DNA of 64,000 nt. It comes from Lycocorax pyrrhopterus obiensis (lineage: Eukaryota; Chordata; Aves; Passeriformes; Paradisaeidae). The translations under genes were made by a program, and so were the position numbers. The stretch lies in contig JACSVZ010000007.1 of NCBI GenBank assembly GCA_014706295.1, forward strand, positions 55,690,975-55,754,974, given 5' to 3'. The notes under the pieces are model-generated. The model was not told the DNA's origin. It ran no database searches and was given only the letters and a program-made list of their open reading frames with translations. Below are positions 51,201-62,700 of this stretch, in pieces. Numbering within the stretch: position 1 is the stretch's first letter; each line of letters opens with the position of its first letter.

Positions 51201-54200
51201 TGTACTGTAGCTCCGAGTCAGATCTTATTCAGCAATCCTCCTCCATCAGCTTTTTGTACCCACCACAGTCCAGTTCTTTGACATGTTTGGGGTGCAATGC
51301 ATTTAGTGAAAAGGAAGTTGTCACTGCCTAAAAACATCTCCAAGAGAGTTGTTTTTCAAAGTCCAGATCTCTGGGGAACACCAGTTTCACTCAATCTCTT
51401 CCTAACTATAACTGTAGTTTGAAGCACTAAACATTTATCCTAGTAAACCACCCTGCTAAAAGATGACAGGAAAATTCAATCCCTGCCAGTGTCACTGGGG
51501 CAACGCGATTATCAAGGCTGTGCCTCGACTTACACAAAAAAAGCTCAGCTGAGCTTTCTGAAGGATACCACTGGTGTTTAGTTTTCAATTTCCAGGGTCT
51601 ATCACACCATCTTGATGCTCAAAGACCTTAATTCATCTTGCTGTCATATCCACCCATCACCTACGAGGCGCTTTTCAAATGAGGTTCATCCTGCCTGCTA
51701 GCATAACACAGTCATCATCTGTCCTGTCATCTGAAAAATATAAATGTTTCATGCTCCACTAATAAATCTGCTACAATATTTGCTGTTGCTTGTGCAATTC
51801 AGGGCCCTGTTTCATGGAATATTTATAAATCACTTGCCTGATGATAATGTTCATTGCTAATTGTGAGCATCTTCCTGCCTCCCACCCCACTATGGAGGGC
51901 AAGAGAGGTGCTCCAGCACGGATCTGAGCTGTGTCTCTTCCCACTGCCTTTCCCACCACAGCAGTGTGGAAGAGGGGAATCTTACCATGTGCAGATAAAA
52001 GCAACATCAAAATCTTTTTGCTTGATTTCACATTTAATGAGAGAAACTTCAGGAGGAAGATTAAAGAAGAAAACTGTGTGTGATTATTATTAACCACAAA
52101 AAGTTACATTTTATCACTCCCCACACCTTCCTTCCACCTGGGTGCTGCCTTTAAATGGTCCTAAAAAGCCAATTGCACCACCTTACGTATTTTCCTTTGC
52201 CCTGTGCATATATTTTGCCCTGTCCAAAAGCTCATGGTTTGATGGTTTGGAGGAAAAAACAGGTCATGGGAAGTCACTGCTTGCTAAAGAGAGCTTCGGT
52301 TCAAGTAACTCATCTACTTGTTGGAAAGTAAAAATACTGGGAAAGCTGGGACAGTGAAGGGATAGAATTATGGTTACCATCTTGAATTTTTGCCAGAACT
52401 GGAGAAATGCCCTCTGCTCTGTGATTATGTCAGGTGAAGAGGCAGAGTTTCCTTTCTTCTCGGAGGTGGTGTTGAGAGATGGGTGTGAGGAAACAGGAGA
52501 GTACATGAACACACATCTTCCATATTTCTGTGGCACCCAGACACTTCAGCCAGGATAGAGTTCCTTGGCCCTAATACTGTAGCTGAAAACCTTTGATTTC
52601 TTCCCAGATTGCTTAGACCCAAAATGAGCAAGACAAGTCAGGAAAAGGGAGTTTTCTCCCTGGATTACAAAAGGGATGTTAGGACCCTGAGCAGTCAACT
52701 TCTCGTGCTCATTATTGCCTAGTATTGCATGAAATAAGAACTTAGGCTGACCAATGGCCTGAGCTCAACCCAAACAAGGGCTGTGAGCAGGTACCCATGG
52801 ATGGATAAATCAGAAAATATGCCCCAAGAACTTTAGAGAAGCGTCTGCTGGTGCGAGCAGGCAGTACCTGGCATCCTCCCTCATCTTTCCAAACTACACC
52901 TCTTGTTTTCACAGAAATTGTCAGACCCCAATATCTTTTACATCCTCCACACTGCCTGAAATCTGTCTAAAATCCGGATAAATTTGGGCAGCAGAGTCCA
53001 TCAGGGAGGCAGGTACACACCATACAATAAACATCATTTCCTAGAGAAAACCAGATCAAAAAAGAGCCTGCAACCATCAGTCCCTCCTTCCTTTTGACCA
53101 AATCGATGCATCCCTCGGTAGAGCTGAGTATTGATCTGTTTTATGCAAACAGTGGAGTTTGAAGTTTTAGATTTATGCTCCTTGCCCAAAGACAAGCTCA
53201 TGTCTGAAAGAGCACGAGTTTGTGCACTGGCTAATGGCTCTTGCTCAATCACTAATCATCCCAGTTCTTAAAGATTTTTAAGTCAACTATTGACCTATAT
53301 TATTCTGCATTGAAAGAAATGTTATAAGCTGTACAACAAATTAAGGCAAAACAGCCTAATCAAGATTGGTCTCAAACCTCCAAATCTTCCCATTAAGAGC
53401 TGCTTCTATTTCCTATTATTCATTGTTTTGGGTAAAGAATGTTTATGAGGTATTAGGCTTTTTATCGGTTTCTCTCCCATTTTAATTTTCATTGTTGCAC
53501 ATTTCAGTGATAAAAGATCATGAACCCTTTTTCCCAAGTTATTTATTAACACTCATTATAAAGGGGAATTGAGGGGAAATGATGTGAAACTAAATGGCCC
53601 AGATTTTTTCTTCCAGCAGAACTTGCACTGGAATCTATTTTTCAGTACCAACAGGGAATACACAGCCAACACTCACACAGACATCAGGAAAATTCAGGCC
53701 CAAAAGTGACAAAAGACTACTGAATCCATCATTATTTTTCCACTTCACCTACCTAACTCAAAAATCACTGGCTGCTCACTTCAAAGTCAACACAGCTGCA
53801 AAATGACGCAAATACCATTAGCGACAAGATGACATTTCTTTCATTCAATTTAAATTTATTTTTAAAGAGAAAGTTTGTCACACTGAAAAATCAGGCTACA
53901 GGTGCAATGAGCTGATGTTGCATCTCACGGGCTCTGGGATGGGGAGATACTGGTGGTAAAGAGTGAATCACTGCACTGTTGGGAGATGGTTAAACTGACA
54001 AAAACGTATTTTCAAATATTTCATACTGAGGTGCTATTAATTCTTTGTACTGGAAGTGTTCTCTGATAAGTGTGAGCCTTTGTTTTGCTCTTAGGAAATT
54101 TTTATAACTGTATAGTACAGGGATGTGTGTTTGGATCTCTTAAAGTATAATTAGCTCTATGGTGGCTGTTCTAAAAAGCATTTAGTGAAATAGATAATAT

Positions 54201-57200
54201 ATCCACGTCTCAGAAAACCACGGGCACACTCAGAGTTTTCTTGTCTGTGTTATAGGATCTTGTGTTTAAATATCCATACATCCACATATTTCCAGTACTT
54301 ATTTTGCAGTTGCATTTACAATAGCTTTTGCTGTTGTGAACACGTAGATCCATACTGCCTAGGACTAGTTCTGTGATTCATGGAAAAACACGTCTATGTA
54401 CTAAACTGCTTCTCAGTTTTATTTTAACCATAATCTAGCCTGAAATGGCTGAAAATGTTGTCATGAAATGGAATTGTGTAATTTTACAAGCTGCATTTGA
54501 CATGCCATTACCAGAAATCTGCTCAAGTTTTTAAAAACAAGAAAACCCTCTGACTTCTCATTTTTCTATCTTGCTAAATGCCTTAACTCAACCCAGAAAA
54601 ATCATGCTTTCCAAGACACTTTATTCTGAAGCAGTTCAGGCTATTTGAAACATCTTCAAATTAAGAAGCAGCAGCGTTCCTGAACATACATTTCTTGAAA
54701 CAAAAGAAAATTACACGAAGATTATGGAATTTGGCAAAAGCGCTGAAAGAGTCTCTAATCTTCTTCTGCAGGAATTATTCTGTGTCTGGCAAATTTCTGT
54801 GGCTTTGCTGTCTTACGTTTCTACTCCTGAGTTGTAATGAATTTCTGATAACTCCCATTCAATGCTCTATGTGCTACCTCTGACTAGAAGACAAGAATTG
54901 AAGGTCTCAAAACTGTTCCTGGCTATTAATGGGTTGCATTTTTCAGGGAGCCAGCTGAAGGCAGGATGAATTTTTCTCTACCTTCTCCCTGTTATGAGCC
55001 CCCTCATGAAGATGAGGGTAATCCAGCTTCCTGTTTACATCCCTTGGGGTGTATTAGAGTGAAATGGCTCTGAATGATCAGTGTTTGTAAACATTTATAT
55101 GTAGGGTTTATTTTAGAACAATTTGGTTTCAATGGAAAGCAGGTATGCAGCCATTTTGGTTATTATCGTCTACAGTAATGTAGCAATACAAAAACATCAA
55201 AGTAACACTTAGGAAAATATACAAGTAAAAGAAAGAGAAGGGAAGAAAGGATAAGGTTAGAAAAGATTTCACCACCTATGAGATGAGACTTGGTTGTTGC
55301 AATTTCAATGTGTGTTGGTCGAAGCGGTGATCACAGTCTTGTAGACATGGTGGAGAAAGTCTGCAAAGCACCAAACTTCTGGGGGGTTTATATTAGGCTT
55401 AGGCTGAGTGGCAGAGAATTGGGAGTGCAAAGGTTTCCAGGGAACCCACTGTACAATTTCTCTAGTAATAATCAGTCTTTTGTGTTAATGATGGAAAGTA
55501 ATAGGGAATAAAACCCAAACCGAAATAGAGAAAGCTTGGTGAAACAGATGAAGTGTATGCATTGTGTTTTGAATCTGTTCCACAATGCTCCCCATACACA
55601 GATTCCAGCTGGGAGATGTCTGAACTTCCTTGTAAAGATAGAGCTGCTAGTACATGCCGTGGTCGACAGAAAACAGAGTCTTAATGGTTTAGCTACTGGT
55701 ACCAACCACCTTCAGCTTCTTGAAATGTCTATACGGCACAGAACTGCCCTTGGCTTCAAAAGCATCCTTTCTGATATTCCAAGGCCAGTGCCAGGTCACA
55801 TTTCCACTGTCTGAGCAGCTGCATTGCATGTCAGTCTCACACATGAAATGGCATAATCAAGCAGTCAGATGTTACATCTTGGCACTACAAAACCACCCAT
55901 CATTATCAGCAGATGCAAATATGGGGACTTAAAAGGAGAGATGAGCCTGGAGCTTTTTTCTAAAAACCAAGATTATTCATTGGAAGACCCCTCTCCCCTA
56001 GCAAATGGCACCTTACTCAATATATTGACCTTGGATGGATAGATGAATCTCTTAGAGCTCTCATAAGCTTCATTTACATTTCACTAGGTTTTAAACAAGT
56101 AAGCCATTTTGGGATACAACTCTGCACATTATTTATGTGTCTCTCAGTGTCCTTCCACAGCAAAGTTCTAGGACTTCAAGAAAATAAATAAGACCCATGA
56201 GACGAGAAAAATCCATACCATTTTTTAAAATTCAGTCTAAGGTACAGTGAATACTTTTGGTTCAGCCTGAGCATAGCAAGGTTTTTGAATGCTGTGGACA
56301 AGAGGCAAAGTGAGAACTAGCCTAGGCAGAGACATGCATGCAAAGTTTGTGAATGTGCACCCAGAAGGCAGAAGGGTGGCCAGAAGAGCAGAAGATACAC
56401 AGTGCCTGGGGACTTGATGTTGAACATGTCATATGCATAGTCTCAAACACAGAAATATTTTCATACCTTCTCAATAGAGATGATACAAAGTACTGCTTTC
56501 ACTTGACGTTCAGGGGTCAGTGCAGGCACATTCATAAAAGGAATGGCCCCTAGAATGCACTGCTTGTATCAGCAATCCTCTTTGGCATTAGGAAAGCAGC
56601 CTTGGAGATGATGTGTTGCCTGACTTTAATCCAATAACTCTATCGAATTTGTTGTTTGACCTTTTCTTTCCTTTGGATGGCATCATCCATGGAGTAGTAT
56701 ATCATCATCATCATCCTCACCGAAATGATGCATTTCACTAATAGATCATTAGAAAGAAAGCTCACTCTGAAGATATACGGGTACAATAGATCACGACGGA
56801 AAAGGGCGTACTGTTGATGTAATACCCAAAAGATGGCAGAGTCCAACAAGGAGGAAGTCCAAGAGGAAGCATGTTTAATTGAGAAAGGATGACTGCACCA
56901 CAGTAAAAAGCCTTTAATGCTTCCTTACTTTGCATTAATGAAATCAGTCACAGTGGCTACTTAATGCTTCTTGCTTCTCTCAGCATGAAAGAACCAGAAA
57001 ATTAATCTCTTTTTTTCCATCCTGTTGCACATCCTGGTCCTTGCACATTAACGCATGGGGACCTGTGGCTCTTCATCAGTTCAGAGCTGTCTTACAGGCT
57101 CAGCCATGTCATGCAGCAAGCAGGATGGCACTGCCAGGGCAGGGAGCAATGCACAGCACAAGTCCTTAATGGGAAGGACAAGAAAATCCAGTGACTCAAC

Positions 57201-57933
57201 AAAGACATCTGCAATGAACTGTCCTACAGGAGAGCTACATGGGAATCCCTGCATTGCAATTAATGCTGTGACCACATGGGCTCCTACCCATGAACCACTG
57301 CCAAATCCCTGCTTTCTCTGAGGCTCCAGGAAAGTATATCCCAGCTGTTGGCCACCTGAAGATTTTGGCACATTGGGCGGAGGGTCAGAAGTGTTAAGAA
57401 CCCTTCCAAGTGAGGAGTCATTTGACTTTGCCTGTATACATTGGATTTTTGCTCATCTCGATCTCATCTTTCTCAATATGTCCCCAAAACCTAGCTTCAG
57501 CTGGACTAAGATCTGTATTTTTGTCACAATTTCCAAAAAAATTTTTCTAAAATGTTGCTGCCTTGCATGTTTGCAAAGAACAATTTGTATTTGGAAAGCT
57601 GTGACTCGGTGCAGCAAAATATCCAAACGACATATACTCAAATTTGCCCAGCAAATCGACTCTCTTGCATGTTGAACCCATCTGCCTCTTCCAGCATTAC
57701 ATGAGTTTGGAAGCAGAAGGGCTTTGGTGCCCATCCTAAAAGCCTTCACGCTGGGCGTGAGAGTCTCCTCACTGTCATTAGCTCTTTGCCTGCCTAATTA
57801 TCTCCTCCACGCTGGAGAGGGGCACCTGCAGTGCTGCGTGGGGTGGTGCTCGGACAGTGCCACTCCTCCAGCCCCTCTGCTGCCATCGGTAATTTCACCC
57901 CCTGTCGTCAACAAGCGTATCAGAAAGGTAAAA
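45241..57933. other. Long gene-free non-coding stretch
   Basis: About 12.7 kb with no supportable gene. Frames of up to 139 codons (minus, 48888-49307; minus, 48347-48727; plus, 50124-50429) match no family I know and lack splice context. A possible very old repeat at 51230-51660 contains CTGGGGAACACCAG, reminiscent of antisense CR1, but is too diverged to call. A short ATC triplet run occurs at about 56703-56717. Confidence 0.45.
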
Positions 57934-57947
57934 CACAATTAATTGTG
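57934..57947. promoter_or_regulatory. 14-bp perfect palindrome with AATTAATT core
   Basis: CACAATTAATTGTG is an exact palindrome. It heads an AT-rich, repeat-free segment running to about 58110 with further ATTA/TAAT cores, including CACAATTACT at about 57996. The layout resembles developmental enhancer sequence bound by homeodomain proteins. This is inference from motif density only. Confidence 0.3.
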
Positions 57948-59120
57948 GTGCCAAATAGTAGCTTAATGCTTAATTGCACGACTCACAGTGAGGTCACAAT
58001 TACTGGGCGGTCAGATAAGCTTTCACTGATGTATTATATAATCCATGAGCTTAATTCCTCCAGAAGTAGTCAGAAAATTACTGTTCATTAACAAACATTT
58101 CATTATCCGAAAACGTATTTAAATCATCATTTTCTCCATTCTGGAAATAGTGTCATTTCTTCTTCAAAGAATAAACATGCTTTTAAGAAAAGCTTCAGCA
58201 GGAAAGTACTGTCCCTAATAAATCTAATGTCAGATGTTTAATGTGTCAATTTTTTTCTCCACAAATAACAAAGACAAGAAAACTGTATTTTGAGCCCCAT
58301 CAGTTTATACCTCATGAAGTATAACGGTGAGTTGTAGAGATTTGCGCTGTTGTTCCACTCATGATCACAAGGAAATTCTGCAGCTTTTTCTGTGGCATGT
58401 CCCCCAGAAACCTAGGCAGTGATTTAAGTAAAGGGCCAGGTTCAAGCACAAAGGGTCAAATGTATTTTTCTTTATCTCCAAACCTTTTAAAAATGATTTA
58501 CTGCCTCACTGTATGGGACATGAAAGCATAATGCTGTTTTCAACATTCAAACAAATGACATACTGGAACTGACATTTTTTTACATACATTTAGGCATCTT
58601 GATGCAGCTGTCTCCCTAACCTGACAAAACTCCCATGGAAACAAATGGGATTTTTACCTGAAAGTGACTGCAGGATTGGCCCCTCTTTTACAATTGTTAT
58701 AATATATGTACTCTGAAAATCCAGAATTACTTCACAGAAGTAGTGAAGACGTTCAACTATTTCACCAATTTTAAGAAGTACTAAATCATGGAAATTATTT
58801 CAGAATACATCTTTAGTTATCCTTAATGCTTTCTCATATCTCTCTCTGACTGAAATGATATAAAAATCCATTGAAGAATAATAATTGTCACATTTGATGT
58901 ACATTTTTATTAACAGCACTATAAAAATTCAATTACGTTACAAAGGGTGACAAAAAAATTTCCTTTAAATTATGCAGTAAACAAAACACTCAAAAAGAAA
59001 AGAATCATTTGCTCATGTCATATGTTAAAAATCTCTGTTCCATTGGCTGAGGAATTTGAACTAAATTCCCTCTTTGTGTCTGGAAGCAGATTTCCCCTTT
59101 CCTCTCCCCCTGCTCCCATC
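57948..59120. other. Non-coding DNA downstream of the candidate exon
   Basis: AT-rich, repeat-free and without an exon signature. The first 160 bases are the possible enhancer described with the palindrome at 57934. Nothing else is recognised. Confidence 0.45.
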
Positions 59121-59185
59121 GGGGATTGGAACTAGATTATTTTTAAGGTCCCTTCCAACTTAAGCCTTTCTATGAGTCTATGATT
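59121..59185 (+). mobile_element. CR1 LINE 3' tail remnant
   Basis: Only the last about 65 bp of a CR1 element remain: GGATTGGAACTAGATTATTT, then TTTAAGGTCCCTTCCAACTT, then tail repeats CTATGAGTCTATGATT. It is extremely 5'-truncated, which is usual for CR1. It ends about 25 bases from the polyadenylation hexamer of the minus-strand exon candidate, so it lies just past that gene's likely 3' end. Confidence 0.85.
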
Positions 59186-59209
59186 ATCCAAATGCTTTCC
59201 TGGGGAAGG

Positions 59210-59215
59210 TTTATT
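59210..59215 (-). terminator. Candidate polyadenylation signal of the minus-strand gene
   Basis: AATAAA on the minus strand, 70 bases after the stop codon of the exon at 59286-59702. It would give a very short 3' untranslated region. The hexamer is common by chance in AT-rich DNA, so the support comes from position only. Confidence 0.4.
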
Positions 59216-59285
59216 TAGCCAACAATCTGTGCCTTCCAGACGTGGTGTTTCCTCTGTCCACTCCGAAAATTCCCATAGCTGACAT

Positions 59286-59702
59286 TCACCACGGAGGGAG
59301 AACATAGCTGTACAGATGGATTAATAACAAAATCAAGATGCAATAGCTCCCACAAACTGTTTCTCCACTGATAAATTTAGTAGAAACCACTGGCCAGAGA
59401 TAGTCTGCTAGTTGGTAGTTATCAGTAATGTCATTACTTGGGGGGATTCTGAAATATTCCTCTGGACTGCATTTAAGTGGTTCTGCCTCTGGCATACAGA
59501 GATGGGAAACCATTTTACCTTGCACAACAGGAGATGATCTAGCATAAAATGACCGATTTTCATGCTTATCATGCAGAACTAGATTGCTGCTATCTTCATT
59601 TGGATGCACAGCAGAGCAGTAAGCAGTCTCCTTCCTTGTCTCCTCAAACCAGGGCTCCACCACACCAAGAAAGAGGCTGCTGATCTGAATGCCTCCATGT
59701 CC
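59286..59702 (-). CDS. Candidate terminal coding exon, C-terminus with hydrophobic (GPI-like) tail
   Basis: I do not recognise this protein. The minus strand has a strong splice acceptor: a pyrimidine-rich tract (TACCTTTCCCTTTACATTTA) leading into TTGCTTACAG at 59703, with the exon beginning GGACATGGAGGC in phase 0. The frame then stays open for 138 codons to TGA at 59286-59288. The product starts GHGGIQISSLFLGVVEPWFE, has one N-glycosylation motif (NRS, about residue 48) and five cysteines. It ends YCILILLLIHLYSYVLPPW after a small-residue stretch (SGETVCGS), the pattern of a GPI-attachment signal or a short membrane anchor. An AATAAA lies 70 bases past the stop. The same open frame continues 18 codons into the presumed intron, so the start is set by the acceptor. 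It may be an alternative last exon of a long neuronal-type surface gene. A chance open frame remains possible. Confidence 0.5.
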   Translation of the reverse strand, partial: GHGGIQISSLFLGVVEPWFEETRKETAYCSAVHPNEDSSNLVLHDKHENRSFYARSSPVVQGKMVSHLCMPEAEPLKCSPEEYFRIPPSNDITDNYQLADYLWPVVSTKFISGETVCGSYCILILLLIHLYSYVLPPW

Positions 59703-62700
59703 CTGTAAGCAAATAAATAAATGTAAAGGGAAAGGTAGAGATAAACCAAGGTTTTTCAATCAGGTGGGGGGAGGACATCTGCTATTTTGTCAGTATGTAG
59801 GCAGATTTTTTAAAATTTGATTTTAGTTTTTCACTTTCTCACAACAAAAGAAGCAGCGGGGGGACCTGTGAGCTGGAGCCTGTGGTCACTGCTGGCTCTG
59901 TCCCAAGGCCAGGCAGTAGCACCTTTCTTCCCCTTCCAAAGGAGACAACTGCTTGGGAAACTTAGTTTTGATTGATGACCGGTGTGCTTTTAGACACGGG
60001 TGTAAAATTGTCAGGTTTTCACTTCATGTATCTTTATCTAACAAATAAACAAAACTGGTTTCTGCAGGTTTCACCTCAGCCCTTGGGTTTTGAGGGACGG
60101 GTGTTATTGCTCCAGCAGCCCCAACGGCAATGACAGGAGCATCAGTCTTCAACCTGCAGCTGATTTTGTCCCTCTCACTGTCTTTGGTGGTGACATCTGG
60201 TACCACTCTCCCCAGCACAGCCCTACTCTCTCCTGTGACAGGCTGCACCCAGGCAATGCCTTGGCACACCCCGTGGGCACCCCCAAAAAACACTGTAAGG
60301 CAGAGCTACAGCTTTATTTCTCTTGAAGTCTTGTCTGCATACTGCAGCCTAGAATCCCGAAGAGACTGACACAGGATTGACCCTTAAGCTAGCAGCAGAA
60401 TCTAGTTTCATGAAGCCACTTCCCGTCAACCTCTGTATTTGTACGCAGAAACTCATAGGAGACCCAGACTGCCAGCAGTTTCCCGCTGCTCCGTGCCTGC
60501 CTTTCAGTCTTGCCTCACTTTGGATTTATCATCCAGAATTCCCCCCTCCCACACCTTTCACGGCCGCGCTTCCCTGGGGTGAGCACCTGCCGCGGGCAGA
60601 GATGTTCACCCAGATCCCGCTTCATCTGCAGGCCCTGAGTGTGCTGCATGAAAATAATTAACACACATAACAAGGAAAGGGAGGGGAGAATAAATTATAT
60701 GCAAATTTAGTCAAGGAGCTTCACAGAACTAATTAAATTGGATAGGAAAGCTGACAGTACAACAGCCACAGAGACTTTTCCCCCTTCTGCTCACTAGAAA
60801 AAGTCTTGCTTAGATGGGCTTAATGTAGCCTGGTGCAGAGCAGCTAGTTATAGGTTTGGGGTTTGGACTTAAAAGCTCCGTTTACCATGGACAAAACTCA
60901 TGTACGTGAAGCTTATTTAATGTGTTTGTATGGGGAGATGATTTAAAACAGTTAAAAGCAGAAGGCACAGAAGGTGCCTGCATACCTCTGTTAGCAAAAG
61001 CCAGTCATAGCTGGCAGCACAGATGGAAAAAACCTCTAATAAGAGATTGTCACCGTGTACAAAGGGCTGGAAAAACCCAGTGGCAATTCTCTTTGTAAAC
61101 TAAAAATGGGGGCAGAAGAAGAATAAATATTAAACATTTGGAGACACGAAAGAAAATTTCCCCACTCACAAAATTTCTGAAGCCCATCAGCAAAGCCCAG
61201 TTTTAACACGGTGTCAGGGGCAGAAGAGATCCCTTCCCAGACCCTGCTTTCACCCTGTGCCACCACACATCCTGTGTCACAGCTCCATTTACAGGGTGCA
61301 GCTGGGGATTGGTCCATCCCTGCACAGCAGCTCCAGTCTGGCTGCTTTGGGAATCAGAGTGCTCCAATCATGCACCGTGATCCTGCCTCCAGGACCTTTT
61401 TCTGGTTAAATACCAGTTCTTTGGAGTTCTTACAGAGCTGATTTCAGCCCTGGCTATGAATTACATTAACTCATTCAACCTGAGATGACCTCCCCAGGTG
61501 CAAAACTTGGATGCTTGCAGGGATACATGAGTTCTGGTGCAGGGTCAAAAGACATCTGTAGTACCTGAAGGATTCTGTGAATCGACCTCTTTTCCTCACC
61601 TGAAATCATCAAGGCAGTGGCATTTTCTCACCTTGTAGAAATGCTGAGAAGAGGATGTTAATAAAGATTATGAGGTGCTCAGAGTCTGAAGCAGCAAGTA
61701 CCATAAAAACACCTTTAAAAGACTGATGTGTGACCTGCCTCTTGCATTGTGACAGGGCCATGCACAGCCAGGTTTTTAATGGAAGGGTCATTGCTGGGGG
61801 TTGAAGTTTCCTGCACAGGCTTTGAGTTGCACACTGATGAGGATGGAGTGGCATGCAGGTGGCTCACCAATTGATAATTGTATCAATTATTGTACCACGG
61901 GAATGTGGAAAATCTCATTTTATAGACAGAAAGAAGAGGCTGTAGAGGCTGCTGTTGTCACTTTCCCAAGGCCTGTGGGTCTCTGGTACAAAGACAACTT
62001 CCCTGCCTTTATATCTTCCATGGAAAGTTTGCCCTCTGTGGTGAGTCTTCAAATTCCCATTAATTAGTCAAATTCTGTCAGTCTTGTCTGCTCATCTCAC
62101 TTCTTCCCTTCACATCCATCAGTATCCTGCAGCACTTTGGGTACCTTCAGTGTAAGCTACAGGTGCTCAGCCATGGCTCGTTGGCTTGTGCCCTACAGGG
62201 AGCCAAGGACAGCTCTCTGAACCACCACTTTTCTGAACTCCACGCGGTCATTTTCAGAGCTGTGTATCCTAGAGGAAATGGGAAGGTCTTTGGGGGTCAG
62301 TCTTTGCGTTATGCGACATGAGACCTGTCACTTTGTCTTTCAGTTCCTTAGTTTCCCTGACGGATTGAAAGAATAACCGTGAGAACTTCTCTGCCTGACC
62401 AGTGAGTGCTTTCTAAGCACATCCCTAAAACAGCACCGTTCAACTCAGGACCTCTCCAGGAGTGAACAAAACCAGCATTTTCACTCCTCAGCCCAATAAC
62501 CTTCTCACTGAGACAGCAAGAGAAAGTCAGTTTGAAAATTTTAATTTTATTTTAGAAATGCTTGGCGCCAAGCAGAAGTCAAAGAAAGAAAGATAAAGCT
62601 CTTCTACAAGTTGTCTCTCTTTTTTCCCATTCCTATCATCTTCTAATCAAACCAGCATGAGATATCAAGCAATTACAATGCTATTTGCTCCCTGCTGGAT

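Noticed and set aside
51230..51660. Possible ancient CR1 fragment
   Set aside because: Only one short phrase resembles antisense CR1. Divergence is too high to call by eye.
52250..52325. tRNA-like B box (GGTTCAAGTAACTC)
   Set aside because: No matching A box at the right spacing and no cloverleaf pairing of the ends.
60024..60293. 89-codon minus-strand frame upstream of the candidate terminal exon
   Set aside because: It was tested as a preceding exon. It lacks a matching donor and acceptor pair and resembles no protein.
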